A stretch of 64,000 nucleotides of DNA, taken from Pseudomonadota bacterium (GTDB taxonomy: Bacteria; Myxococcota_A; Polyangia; Polyangiales; Polyangiaceae). The position numbers and the translations under genes are program-made. Location of the stretch: NCBI GenBank assembly GCA_023423895.1, contig JAFAER010000041.1, forward strand, positions 30,028 to 94,027. The letters are read 5' to 3'. A model generated the notes under the pieces. The model was given only the letters and a program-made list of their open reading frames with translations, did no database searches and was not told the origin of the DNA. This document shows, in pieces, positions 34,307 to 43,284 of this stretch (the first letter of the stretch is position 1; each line of letters begins with the position of its first letter).

Positions 34307-37267
34307 TCAACGCCTGACCGCCTCCCGCGCGATCCGTAGCGGCACGAGCTGCTCGCCGCGGCGGACCTTCACGAGGACGTCGTCTTGCACGGGCCCCGAC
34401 AGGCGCGCCCGCGCCTCGGCGATCGAGGCGACCTTCGTGCCGCCGACCTCGGTGAGCACGTCGCCTGCGAGGAGACCCGCGCGCTCCGCCGTGCTGCCTT
34501 CCGAGACGGCGACCACCACGACCTCGGGCGCATCGAGCCCGGCGGCGGTCTCGCCGAGCGTGATCGCCACGCCGCCCGTGGCGTTCGGCTCCTTCGGTCC
34601 GGGCTCGCCGCGGGTGATGACGAGCTTCACGTCGTGCGTCGTGCGCCCGGTCGAGACGCGGACGTCGGTTCTCCGCGTCCTGCCGACGTCCGCCGCATAA
34701 GCCTCGAGCGTGATCGTGCCCTCGCCGAGCTCGCCGAGTCGGAAGAGGCCACGTCCGTCCGTCACGGCCATCCCCGTCACCGGCGCGCCGACGGGCAGAT
34801 ACGTCGGGACGGCGTCCTTCCCGACGCGAGCGCCCGGGACCGGATCGCCGCGTCCGTCGACCACGATGCCCTCGACGATGCCCTCCTCCTGCAGCTCGAA
34901 GCGCGCCACCTCCGTGGGCCTCCGTCCCGACTTGTCCTCGATCACGATCGCGCGCGCCTCCGGAGCGCGCCCGGCGGCCCGGACACGCAGGCGTGCCGGC
35001 CCCGCCGAGAGGTCGCCGATCGTGAAGGTCCCGTCGGCGCTGGTGCGTGCGTGCCGGATCCCGGCTTCGGTCTGCAGCGTCACCTCCGCATTCGCGAGCG
35101 GCTCCCCGCGGCGCGAGCGGACCTCGCCGGTGATGCTCTCGGCCGGCGTGAGCGCGATGACGAGCTCGGTGCTGTCCGGCGTCGTCGTCACGATGCGCAC
35201 GGCATGCCCTGGCGCTCGCACCTCGAGGCGCGCTGCGATGCCTCGCGCGCCGGCGAGCTGCACCTCGCCGCGAGCATCGCTGAACCCGGTCACGCGCAGC
35301 GCTTCGCCTGCCTCGACGGAGACGGCCGAGACCTGCGCGGCTTCGATCGCTCGACCGCGGTGGTCGGTGACCTTCACCGCGAGCGCGGGCCGAGGCTCGG
35401 GCAGCGTGATCTCGACGTTCTTCTTCCCCGCCTCCGGGACCGCGACCTCGACACGTGCCGCGATCGTGCTGACGTCCTCGTCGCGCGCGACCAGGATGGT
35501 CACTGCGTCCGGCAGCGAGGCGAACGCAAACGAACCGTCACTTCCCGTACGCGTGACGTGCTCGAGCGAGCCGCGCGTCGCGAGCGCAGTGACGTGCGCC
35601 CCCGAGATCGCTCGCCCGCGCGAATCGACGACGCGACCTTCGAGGCTGCCTCCGCGAAGAAGGACGACATCGACGCGTGCTTCCTTGTTCGCCTCGAGCA
35701 GGACGACGTCGCTCATCGCGTCGACGTATTGCGGATGGTGCACGAGCGCACGAACGCGTCCAGGAGTCACTGGCGTCGCGCGGAACGTACCATCGCGGCC
35801 CGTGACCCATGGCTCCGCCTCCGCCCTGCCGGACTGCGTCATGGACGCGCCACCAGGCGCGGTGCCTCCGAAAGAAAGCCCGAGCGCTGGGCCGTGCGGG
35901 ATCGCCGGCACGCGTCCCGGCATCACACCGAGCTCGCCAGCTGGGATGAGCGGGGCTGGCCCCGCGAGCTGCGCAACGAAGTGCGCCTCACGGAAGGACC
36001 ATCGCGACGGGTCCTCGTCGATCGGCATGCCCTCGAGGTCGGTGCCGACGATCCGGACCGTCGCGCCGTCGACCGAGTAGCCGCGCGCGTCCGTGATCTT
36101 GCCGACGAGCGTTCCTCCGCGCGAGAGCGCGATCTTGACCTCCGTCGACGATGCTTCGTCGATCGCCAGCGCCGCCTTCGGTACGAAATCGTCCGCTCGT
36201 GCGGAGAGCGTCGCCGGGCCTCGTGAGATCGGTCCCAGGACGACGCGGCCGTGTTTGTCGGTGATGCCGTCGCTCGGGAACGGAGACAGTCCTCCTTCGG
36301 CGAGCGTCACGCGGGCGTCGCGGACGTCGTCGTCGGTCGCGCCGTCGACGACGTGTGCGGTGATCATGACGCCGGGCGCGAGCGCCAGCCTGACGGGCTT
36401 CTCCTCGCCTTTCGTCAGGACGATCCCCAGCTCGACGGGCGACACCCGCGTGCCGCTCACGGCCCGGAGCGCATAGCTGCCGCTGTCGAGCCCGGCGATC
36501 CGGACCTTGCCCTCCTTGTTCGTCTCGGCGACACGTGCGGAGCCGAGCGCGGGCGATCCCACGAGGACGCGCGCCCCGGGTGACGGCGTGCCATCCTCGC
36601 CGACGACCTCGACGAGTAGCGCGCCTTGCTTGGTCAGCACGATGACGAGCGGCTCGCCCTCCGGCACGCGACGCCTCGTGACTTCTTCGAACCCGGGCGC
36701 GCGCGCGACGACAGTGAACGGGCCCTCGCCGAGCCGCCCGACACGCACGCGCCCCCCATCGCCGGTGCGGGCCCCCACGGGGAAGGGATCGGAGCCGCGG
36801 ACCTCCAGCTCTGCGCCGATCATCGGCGCGTCGTGCTCGTCCTTCACCTCGACATCGAGCACGTGCTCCGGGCCGAGCTCGAGATCGAGACGACGAGCCC
36901 CCGCGACGACGACCACCATCTGCGATGCGCGCGCTCGTCCGGGAGCCTCGGCGACGACCCAGTGCTCGGCCTGGGGAAGGTCGCGCAAGGTCGCGAGGCC
37001 GCGCTCGTCCGAGGTCGCTTCGCCGGCGGCGTACGCACGTTCGTCGAGGATCGCGAATGCCCGGACCCGAGCGCCCGCGATGACGGCCTGGTCGCCGTCA
37101 CTCGCGCGGACCACGACGTCGAGGACGCCGTCGCGGCCTGCGATCTCCTTCGGCACGGCAGGGGCGACGAGCTCGACTGCGACCGCACGTAGCGCCGCCC
37201 CCGGCCAGCTCGCCATGTAGAGCAGCCCGGCAAGCGCGAGCAAGAGAGCGCGGAGGCGGAGGAGCAT
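34307..37267 (-). CDS. Carboxypeptidase-regulatory-like repeat protein with C-terminal PDZ domain
   Basis: The ATG at 37267 gives a signal peptide (MLLRLRALLLALAGLLYMAS) and a 986-residue exported protein. About nine to ten Ig-like carboxypeptidase regulatory-like domains follow, each with a pattern such as GRVVDSRGRAISGAHVTAL, GKITDARGYSVDGATVRIVG or GEVRSRRGEPLANAEVTLQ, ending in DGSFAFASLP- or DGTFTIGDLS-like strands. The last 95 residues are a PDZ domain (VVVVAVSEGSTAERAGLLAG followed by DVLTEVGGTKV). PDZ domains recognise exposed C-termini. The combination, without any protease domain, suggests a scaffold or adhesin on the cell surface or in the periplasm. No partner gene is obvious nearby. 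Confidence 0.85.
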   Translation of the reverse strand: MLLRLRALLLALAGLLYMASWPGAALRAVAVELVAPAVPKEIAGRDGVLDVVVRASDGDQAVIAGARVRAFAILDERAYAAGEATSDERGLATLRDLPQAEHWVVAEAPGRARASQMVVVVAGARRLDLELGPEHVLDVEVKDEHDAPMIGAELEVRGSDPFPVGARTGDGGRVRVGRLGEGPFTVVARAPGFEEVTRRRVPEGEPLVIVLTKQGALLVEVVGEDGTPSPGARVLVGSPALGSARVAETNKEGKVRIAGLDSGSYALRAVSGTRVSPVELGIVLTKGEEKPVRLALAPGVMITAHVVDGATDDDVRDARVTLAEGGLSPFPSDGITDKHGRVVLGPISRGPATLSARADDFVPKAALAIDEASSTEVKIALSRGGTLVGKITDARGYSVDGATVRIVGTDLEGMPIDEDPSRWSFREAHFVAQLAGPAPLIPAGELGVMPGRVPAIPHGPALGLSFGGTAPGGASMTQSGRAEAEPWVTGRDGTFRATPVTPGRVRALVHHPQYVDAMSDVVLLEANKEARVDVVLLRGGSLEGRVVDSRGRAISGAHVTALATRGSLEHVTRTGSDGSFAFASLPDAVTILVARDEDVSTIAARVEVAVPEAGKKNVEITLPEPRPALAVKVTDHRGRAIEAAQVSAVSVEAGEALRVTGFSDARGEVQLAGARGIAARLEVRAPGHAVRIVTTTPDSTELVIALTPAESITGEVRSRRGEPLANAEVTLQTEAGIRHARTSADGTFTIGDLSAGPARLRVRAAGRAPEARAIVIEDKSGRRPTEVARFELQEEGIVEGIVVDGRGDPVPGARVGKDAVPTYLPVGAPVTGMAVTDGRGLFRLGELGEGTITLEAYAADVGRTRRTDVRVSTGRTTHDVKLVITRGEPGPKEPNATGGVAITLGETAAGLDAPEVVVVAVSEGSTAERAGLLAGDVLTEVGGTKVASIAEARARLSGPVQDDVLVKVRRGEQLVPLRIAREAVRR

Positions 37268-37365
37268 CGACGGGTCGGGGCGGTTCTCACGTCCTACCCG
37301 AGCGCGGAGGACGCAGGTCGGCGAAGGATGACGCAGCCGACGAGAGCACAACAAGAAGTGGCGAC

Positions 37366-37383
37366 CGTTATGTCGCGCCGGCC
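37366..37383 (-). repeat. Isolated fragment related to the RAYT 37-bp repeat
   Basis: Read on the minus strand, this is GGCCGGCGCG followed directly by ACATAACG. The same two blocks occur in the 37-bp repeat at 9740, where they are separated by GAAAG. It lies between the divergent PDZ-protein and vWA-lipoprotein genes, 24 bp before the vWA start. It may be a dispersed copy of the same element or an operator. Confidence 0.5.
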
Positions 37384-37406
37384 CGCCATTCTGCTACTTT
37401 TTCCGC

Positions 37407-38579
37407 GTGGAGCGGTCGAGCAGGCGCGCGGTTGGGCTCGGCACCTTCGCGCTTGCGTTCTCGTTGACGGTCGGATGTGGGACCGAACGTCCTCCGGTCG
37501 CCGACGGCTCGAGCGGCGGCAATGCTCCGAGCTCGGGCGGCGGTCCACGGTTCGATCCCAACTCCGGAGCGAAGCCGCCGGGATGCGGGACGAAGCCGGA
37601 CGGGTCGGAATGCGAGTGTCTCGACGTTCCGCTCTTCGTGGATGCTCCGACGATCTACTTCGTCCTCGATCGGTCCGGGAGCATGGCCGCCTCGGACAAG
37701 TGGCACCAGGTCCGCGTCACGGTCGCGAAGATCATGCGGAGCCTCGGGCCGCGAGCGAACTTCGGCGCGATGATCTTCCCCGGCATCAGCGCATCGGACG
37801 TGTGCGCGCCGGGCAAAGAAGTCATGCCCGTCACGCCTGGTGATCCACCGTCGTCGGGCATCGACGGCCCGACGACGACGATGCTGCTGTCATCCACGCG
37901 CGTCTCTCCGGTCGGAGGCACGCCGACCGGCTCGAGCCTGCAAGCAGCGCGTTCTCGTCTCGCGAACGTCAGCGGCCGGAAGTTCGTCATCCTCGCGACC
38001 GACGGCGCGCCCAACTGCAACCCGACCGCGAGCTGCGGCTACACCCTTTGCCAGCCGAACATGGAGAACATGCCCGGCTGCCCGAAGGACGGGCCGTTCA
38101 ACTGCTGCGAGCCGCCCGACGGCTATCGCGAGAACTGCACCGACACGGCGTCGACCCTCGGCGCCATCGCCGCGCTGAAGAGCTCGGGCATCCCCGTGTA
38201 CGTCGTCGGCCTCCCCGGCGCCGCGCCGTATGCGACGCTGCTCGACGAGATGGCGCAGGCAGGCGGGACGGCGTTGCCATCGAGCCCGCGCTACTTCGCG
38301 GTCAACGCCGCGAGCGAAGACGTGATGCTTGCCGCCCTGAAGAAGATCGCGGCGCAGATCACCGGCACGTGCACGTTCGACCTCGAGGAAGAACCTGCCA
38401 ACGCGAGCCTCGTGAACGTCTACATGGATGACGTCGTCGTCCCGTACGAGCCCGTGAACGGGTGGACGATCTCGGGCAAGACCGTGACCCTCGTCGGCGC
38501 CTCGTGCGAGCGCGTGAAAAACGGCGACGTGCTCGACGTCCGCATCATCGCCGGCTGCCCCCGCATCGAACCAAAGTAG
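37407..38579 (+). CDS. von Willebrand factor A-domain lipoprotein
   Basis: The GTG at 37407 starts a lipoprotein signal (LGTFALAFSLTVGCGTE, lipobox TVGC). After a Ser/Gly linker and a Cys-rich spacer (CGTKPDGSECECLD) comes a vWA domain with an intact MIDAS: FVLDRSGSM, the Thr in GGTPTGSSL, and ATDGAPN. An unusual Cys-rich insert follows the MIDAS Asp (CNPTASCGYTLC, then CPKDGPFNCCEPPDG and NCT). It is probably disulfide-bonded and characteristic of myxobacterial vWA lipoproteins. The C-terminal 80 residues (CTFDLEEEPANASLVNVYMD) form a beta domain. It likely mediates metal-dependent binding at the cell surface. Confidence 0.88.
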   Translation: MERSSRRAVGLGTFALAFSLTVGCGTERPPVADGSSGGNAPSSGGGPRFDPNSGAKPPGCGTKPDGSECECLDVPLFVDAPTIYFVLDRSGSMAASDKWHQVRVTVAKIMRSLGPRANFGAMIFPGISASDVCAPGKEVMPVTPGDPPSSGIDGPTTTMLLSSTRVSPVGGTPTGSSLQAARSRLANVSGRKFVILATDGAPNCNPTASCGYTLCQPNMENMPGCPKDGPFNCCEPPDGYRENCTDTASTLGAIAALKSSGIPVYVVGLPGAAPYATLLDEMAQAGGTALPSSPRYFAVNAASEDVMLAALKKIAAQITGTCTFDLEEEPANASLVNVYMDDVVVPYEPVNGWTISGKTVTLVGASCERVKNGDVLDVRIIAGCPRIEPK

Positions 38580-38768
38580 CCCAGCCCCAGCGCCCCTCTC
38601 TCGAACGGGGACCCGCGCCGCGAAGCGAGGAGCTCGCGGGGCGCAAGAGCGCCAGGCCCCAGCCCAACCGGTCTCCCCCCGAGGGGGACCCGCGCCGCGA
38701 AGCGGGTCGCGGGGGTTCACCCCCCGCGGAGCGGGGCGGGGCGTGGGGCAGCAGCCCCACCGTTAATG
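38580..38768. repeat. G/C-extreme intergenic block with direct repeats and hairpins
   Basis: Between two convergent genes, the block carries the 20-bp-plus direct repeat GGGGACCCGCGCCGCGAAGC at 38607 and 38684. It is followed by two hairpins: GCGGGGG/CCCCCGC (38709-38727) and GTGGGGC/GCCCCAC (38743-38760). Several G4-G5 runs at 38711-38747 could fold as a G-quadruplex on the plus strand. It probably terminates transcription from both sides, but the repeat structure looks like a dispersed element. Confidence 0.7.
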
Positions 38769-39965
38769 CTAATGCAGCGTATGCCACCCGCCGTCGCGCT
38801 CGATCTTGACCGAGACGCTCGTCACGCTCGCAACCGTGGCCGACATCGGAATGATCGGAGACTCCGCGCGCTCGGCGGCAAGCCTGGCGGCGATGCGGGC
38901 GTCCTCGATCGCCTCCTCCCGCTCCCAGCGCGCGAGGATCGCCTTCGCGCGGCGGCGCCGGCGGACGTACGCCACCACGAATCCGACGACGACGAGCATC
39001 CAGATGAGGCCGCCTCCGGTGAGGACCGGAATGACGGAGAAGCGGCGATCGAGCTCGCTCCGCCACTCGAACTCGAGACGGCGAAGATCGCTCCCGTAGG
39101 CCTCGGACACCGCGCGCTCGAAGGACTGCCCGTCGCGAACGCGCTCGATCATGGCCGCGAAGCGGACCTGATCCGACTTGCGGGTGAGGAAGCGCATGAA
39201 GTCGGCGCTCTGCGCGTAGGCGATGCTCACCTCGAAGTTGTCGCGAGGAAAGCTCCGGTCGATGTCGGAGAGCGGAATGAGCGTGCCGGATAGCGTGGCG
39301 CTCCAGAGCGTCTGGAGGCGGGCCGGAGCGCGTTCACCGGACAGCGAGATCGCGAGCCCCTCGTTGAACCAGACGGGGACGTGTTTGCCCTTCACCGCAT
39401 CCTCGAGCGCGACGTGCGCGAGCTCGTGCCGGAAGACCTCGTCGAGGTCGACCGCATCGGCGCCGCGCGGCGCGAGCATGCTGAGGAGCACGAGGTGAAG
39501 GCCGTGATAGGCGACGCCGCTCGCATAATCCGGAGGCGGGGCGTCTGCGGGAGCGAGGCGCGCCATGTCGGCGACCGTCGGCGCGATGCGGACCGACACC
39601 CGTGCCAGCACGGGCTGACCGAGCGCGCTCGTCAACTGGGCCTTCACGGCATCTGCGTCCTGGATGATCGACGCGACGCGTTCGCTCGCCGCAGGCGGAT
39701 ACGACAGCTCCAGCCACCCGAGGTCTTTCGTGACGTACGAAGGCGGAACGGGCGGAATCGCCGCGTGCGCCGTCGGGAGCACGACGGGTACGTCATGCGG
39801 GACGGCAAGCGCGGGACCGTGCGCGTGGGTGTCGCCGCCGCCCGAGGTGCCAGATGGCAACGCGCCGATCTCGGCGTGAGGTCCTCGCGCCAAAGCCGGA
39901 GCGCTCCCGAGGCTCACGAAGAGCACGGTCAGCAGGCTGAACAGGAATCGACACCAGCGGGACAT
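38769..39965 (-). CDS. Peptidase MA-like membrane metalloprotease
   Basis: The start at 39965 yields a signal peptide (FLFSLLTVLFVSLGSAPALA) and 398 residues. The catalytic zinc motif is H180-E-L-A-H184, and E202 in WFNEGLA supplies the third ligand, the gluzincin pattern of the peptidase MA-like superfamily. It is preceded by an N-terminal domain (about 80-170) with SVRIAPTVADMARLAP. A helix (about 320-342, VLTGGGLIWMLVVVGFVVAYV) anchors the C-terminus, followed by an Arg-rich, charged cytoplasmic tail. The active site therefore faces the periplasm. The substrate is unknown. It follows the exported protein gene at 40051 on the same strand. Confidence 0.88.
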   Translation of the reverse strand: MSRWCRFLFSLLTVLFVSLGSAPALARGPHAEIGALPSGTSGGGDTHAHGPALAVPHDVPVVLPTAHAAIPPVPPSYVTKDLGWLELSYPPAASERVASIIQDADAVKAQLTSALGQPVLARVSVRIAPTVADMARLAPADAPPPDYASGVAYHGLHLVLLSMLAPRGADAVDLDEVFRHELAHVALEDAVKGKHVPVWFNEGLAISLSGERAPARLQTLWSATLSGTLIPLSDIDRSFPRDNFEVSIAYAQSADFMRFLTRKSDQVRFAAMIERVRDGQSFERAVSEAYGSDLRRLEFEWRSELDRRFSVIPVLTGGGLIWMLVVVGFVVAYVRRRRRAKAILARWEREEAIEDARIAARLAAERAESPIIPMSATVASVTSVSVKIERDGGWHTLH

Positions 39966-40050
39966 CGTTTCGGGGTTCGATGCCGAACAAGCTCTGACGG
40001 TGTCTTGTTCCCCCGGCGTCGAGCGGGTTCGAGGGGGGGAAGAGCCGGTA

Positions 40051-40965
40051 TCAGCGAGGAACGCGCATCTGAAGATGGATCGGGTCGTCGCCCGTGTCCT
40101 GTGTCGCGAACAAGAAGAACCCACCGATCAGGACCGCAGCGCCGACCGCGCCCCACAGCCACGGGGACATGTAGAAGGGCTTGCCGTCCTTGCCCTCGGA
40201 CGAGAGCTTCGGCGGAGGCCCCTGCAGCCGCGCCGCAGCCGGCGCCGGAGGTGGCGGAAATCGCGCAGAAAGCGACGTCACGGTCCCGCGCCATCCCGAC
40301 GCATCCGGCTCGTACCGCGCTGCGTCGAGCTCCCCCGTCGAGGCAAGGAAGAGCCTGGCGCTCACCCGCCCGCCCTGCCCGCCCGAAGATGCCGGCGCGG
40401 CGGGGGGCGGCGCCATCGGCGTCCCTGCATCCGCCTGGTCCACGGCCGCGACCGGAGCCGCCCCGCCGTCGGCGACCACGCCACCTGCGGCCGGAGACGC
40501 ACCAGCGTCGGCGGCATCCTCCGTCTTGGCGTCGGCCGTCGCCGAAGGTGCCGGCCCACGGCTGACGACGAGCAGCGCCTCTACGTCGAGCTGCTGCGCG
40601 ATCGCGCCGAGCAGCCGTCGGCTTGCGGCGTCGTCACTGGTCACGCCCGCGCGGAGCTCGGCGAGCTCGCGCACGTCTTTCGTTGCGGCTGGCGGCGCCG
40701 GATCGCCGGCGAGGATCCGCGCGCGGAGCTCGTCGAGGCTGCGCGGACGAAGCGAGCTCCCGTAGACCGCCCGAGCGAGCGCGAACGCATCCTCGCGCGC
40801 GGGACCGCTCGCGACGACGGCGATCCCCTGCGCCTTCCGCTGGACCACATTCGGCGCGGCCGCCGTCGCGTCTTGCCGAGCAGGTTGAGCATCGGCGATT
40901 CCCGCGGTCGCGAGCGCCGCGAGGACGAGGAGCACGCGGGCTGCGGCGCGGGACGACTTGGTCAC
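40051..40965 (-). CDS. Exported protein with C-terminal membrane anchor, unknown function
   Basis: The GTG at 40965 gives the signal peptide VTKSSRAAARVLLVLAALAT ending near IADA; the open frame starts 8 codons earlier. A first domain (about 30-130) has GIAVVASGPAREDAFALARA and IAQQLDVEALLVVSRG, reminiscent of small alpha/beta domains that sense or compare levels, but no family is assigned. A Pro/Ala/Gly/Asp linker (about 135-235) leads to a beta segment (VSARLFLASTGELDAARYE) and one transmembrane helix (WLWGAVGAAVLIGGFFLFAT). It lies upstream of the peptidase-MA gene (86-bp gap, same strand) and may be co-transcribed with it. Confidence 0.65.
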   Translation of the reverse strand: MTKSSRAAARVLLVLAALATAGIADAQPARQDATAAAPNVVQRKAQGIAVVASGPAREDAFALARAVYGSSLRPRSLDELRARILAGDPAPPAATKDVRELAELRAGVTSDDAASRRLLGAIAQQLDVEALLVVSRGPAPSATADAKTEDAADAGASPAAGGVVADGGAAPVAAVDQADAGTPMAPPPAAPASSGGQGGRVSARLFLASTGELDAARYEPDASGWRGTVTSLSARFPPPPAPAAARLQGPPPKLSSEGKDGKPFYMSPWLWGAVGAAVLIGGFFLFATQDTGDDPIHLQMRVPR

Positions 40966-41031
40966 GGCGCGCAATCTAGGCCGAACCACCCCAGGGTCAA
41001 TCGCCGACGCGGGGGCGTCCGCTCCCCTTCG

Positions 41032-41835
41032 CTACGGGCCGAAGAGGCCCATCACGAACGCGTGCACGGGCGCGGTCTCGCCGAGGCTCTCGTGCAGCTT
41101 CGGATCGAAGCGCAACGTCGTGAGCCCCACCATGACGAGCAGCACGGCGACGGGAACACCCGCGATCGCCATCGGTCGCCATCGACCGAAGAGGCGTGAC
41201 GACGCGATCGTCGTCGTGACCGCGAACGCGAGGCCGTCCACGAGCGTCGCGGCCGTGTGGATGCCTTCGGCTCGTGATGTGCGGAACCCGACGAGCATGA
41301 TCACGACGAACGCACAGGCTGCTGCGATGAGGAGCCCGATCTTCACCAGGTTGGCGCCTCCCCGCATCAGCATCGCTGTCGTGCGCCGCGCGAAGAGAGC
41401 GAGGACGATCCCCGTCGCGAAGGCGAACGCGGAGAAGGTCACGCCCGCGAGCGCATGATGGTGCGTCGTCATGCGAAGGAGCGCGCCGAACAGGGAGAGG
41501 AGCCCCAGCTCGATGACGCTCCACCACAGAACGCCGACGGCAAAGGTCGTCGCGCGTTCGCCAGCCAGGAGCCGCAGTCCCATCCGTGCGCGCCGGAGGA
41601 CGGCGACGGCGGCCACGGCAAGCGGCGTCGAGACGGCCGAAAGCACGAGCCACTGCTCGAGGGCGCGCGACGCCGACCCGTCCTCGCCCATCCGGAGCGC
41701 CGCGGGCAACGACGAGGCCAGCGCCGCGACGACGCCGCCTGCAACGATGAAGCCGAAGCGCATGACGATCGACGATCCGTCGCTGTCCGGCTCCGGCTCG
41801 TGGGCGAGCCTCTCCATCGGCGGCTGAGCAGTCAT
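41032..41835 (-). CDS. Polytopic membrane protein, unknown function
   Basis: The ATG at 41835 begins a 267-residue protein with about seven hydrophobic segments. Examples are VMRFGFIVAGGVVAALASSLP, WLVLSAVSTPLAVAAVAVL, VGVLWWSVIELGLLSLFGAL, VTFSAFAFATGIVLALFA, IGLLIAAACAFVVIMLVGF and IAGVPVAVLLVMVGLTTL. MTTHHHALAG, with three consecutive His, sits at a helix end and could bind metal. It resembles no family I can name. There is no strong operon link with its neighbours; 66 bp separate it from the exported-protein gene downstream. Confidence 0.7.
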   Translation of the reverse strand: MTAQPPMERLAHEPEPDSDGSSIVMRFGFIVAGGVVAALASSLPAALRMGEDGSASRALEQWLVLSAVSTPLAVAAVAVLRRARMGLRLLAGERATTFAVGVLWWSVIELGLLSLFGALLRMTTHHHALAGVTFSAFAFATGIVLALFARRTTAMLMRGGANLVKIGLLIAAACAFVVIMLVGFRTSRAEGIHTAATLVDGLAFAVTTTIASSRLFGRWRPMAIAGVPVAVLLVMVGLTTLRFDPKLHESLGETAPVHAFVMGLFGP

Positions 41836-41956
41836 GGCGGGCCGCGGCACTATAGCGAACCCGCCCCGTCTCCGGCGCAGAACCGGCGCGAGGCCGTCCA
41901 CGGCCAGGTCCACGCGTCCACGCCGTGCTCGAGAACGCGGTTAGCGCGACCGTCTC

Positions 41957-43273
41957 TCAGAACGCATCGAATGGCGTGAGCGGCGGAAGGCGCGCGATCA
42001 CGTCGAGCTTCGCGGCGAGGCGCGGGTCCGTATCTGCGATCCCTAGCGCTACCGCAGCAGAGGCCGGCAGCGCGCCGTAGAACACGGCCGCGAGCCCCGC
42101 GCGCGTCGTCTCGAACGCCGCGCCCCTGCCGTTCGGTGGGCCGATCTCGGCGCGCCCGTCGCGTACGCGAACACCGAGCGCGATCACGTCGTCGTCGTCG
42201 CGCTCGTCGCGATCCGCCGAGCGGACGACGACGTCGAACGCGCCACTCGCGGCGTACCCTCGAGCCGCGAGTGCACGGGGCACGTCCTCGATGCGGATCA
42301 TCGGCCCTGCGATGAGCTCGCCGAGCCCGTGCGGAGCCACCTCCGTCCCGAACCGCCGACCGTCGACGTCGAGGAGCGCTCGCTCGATCGGGTCCGTCTC
42401 GGCCACCTCGAGCAGGATCTCCGTTGCTTGATCGCGCATCGCCCCGAGCGCGCCGACGAGCGCACGACGGGTCTCGTCGTCCTCGGCGACGAGCTCCTCG
42501 ACCTCGATCAGCGTCTCGGCATGAAGGCCGTCCTGAGACAGCGAGAACGCGACGTAACCGGCCGCGGCCGGCTCGTCCTTCGCCAGCACCGCCCGGCCCG
42601 CACCGTGGTCGCAGACCAGCAGCATCCGTCGCTCGCGCGCGAGGAGCATCTCCCAGAACCGCTTCGGGCGCGCGATCCAACCACTCGCGCGTTCGGCCCC
42701 GCGCGCGTGGAGACGTCGCAACGTCCTGTCGTCGCCGGGGCGGACGCCCCGCACGCGTCGACGTGCGAGCGCTCGCCACGAAAGAGGGATGGCGCGCGTG
42801 TCGATCGCCAGCCGCTTGCGCGATGACGTCGTCGCGTAGCCGAGCCGGTCGTAGAAGCCCTGGCGGAACGCGTAGAGCATTGTCACGGCATCGCCACGAC
42901 GGTCCGAAAGGACATGCAGATGGTTCATGAGCGCGGTCGCGAGGCCGCGGCCACGCGCCTCGGGAGCGACACCGACGGATGCGACCCCGCCGACCTTCAC
43001 GGACACGCCGCCGAAGTAGGCCTCGAACGGGAAGAGAAACGCATGCGCGAGGATGACGCCGGCGTCCTCGGCCACGACGAGATGTTCGAGGCCGCCGAAC
43101 GGATTGTGCGTAAAATTCCGCTCGCGCGCCTCGACGCTCCGCGGATCCGGATAGGCCGCGAGATGGATCTCCACGAGGCGGTCGAGGTCCCGGACCGTGG
43201 CCCTTCGGAACTTCACGGCATTGCCTTTCCTGACGGCTCCAGCTCGAAAATCGAGGTCTGACGCGTCCGCCAC
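41957..43273 (-). CDS. Eis-like GNAT N-acetyltransferase
   Basis: The 438-residue length and three-part architecture match the Eis family: an N-terminal GNAT domain, a second degenerate GNAT domain, and a C-terminal SCP2-like domain. The acetyl-CoA loop is visible as VASVGVAPEARGRGLATALM (R/Q-x-x-G-x-G/A type), preceded by FPFEAYFGGVSVKVGG. AFRQGFYDRLGYATTS is also typical. Eis enzymes acetylate amines on diverse substrates; aminoglycosides are the best-known case in mycobacteria. The natural substrate here is unknown. The GTG at 43273 may be too far upstream; GTG at 43216 (VKFRRATVRD) lies nearer the domain start and would free the operator region. Confidence 0.85.
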   Translation of the reverse strand: MADASDLDFRAGAVRKGNAVKFRRATVRDLDRLVEIHLAAYPDPRSVEARERNFTHNPFGGLEHLVVAEDAGVILAHAFLFPFEAYFGGVSVKVGGVASVGVAPEARGRGLATALMNHLHVLSDRRGDAVTMLYAFRQGFYDRLGYATTSSRKRLAIDTRAIPLSWRALARRRVRGVRPGDDRTLRRLHARGAERASGWIARPKRFWEMLLARERRMLLVCDHGAGRAVLAKDEPAAAGYVAFSLSQDGLHAETLIEVEELVAEDDETRRALVGALGAMRDQATEILLEVAETDPIERALLDVDGRRFGTEVAPHGLGELIAGPMIRIEDVPRALAARGYAASGAFDVVVRSADRDERDDDDVIALGVRVRDGRAEIGPPNGRGAAFETTRAGLAAVFYGALPASAAVALGIADTDPRLAAKLDVIARLPPLTPFDAF

Positions 43274-43284
43274 TTATTTGGCCC

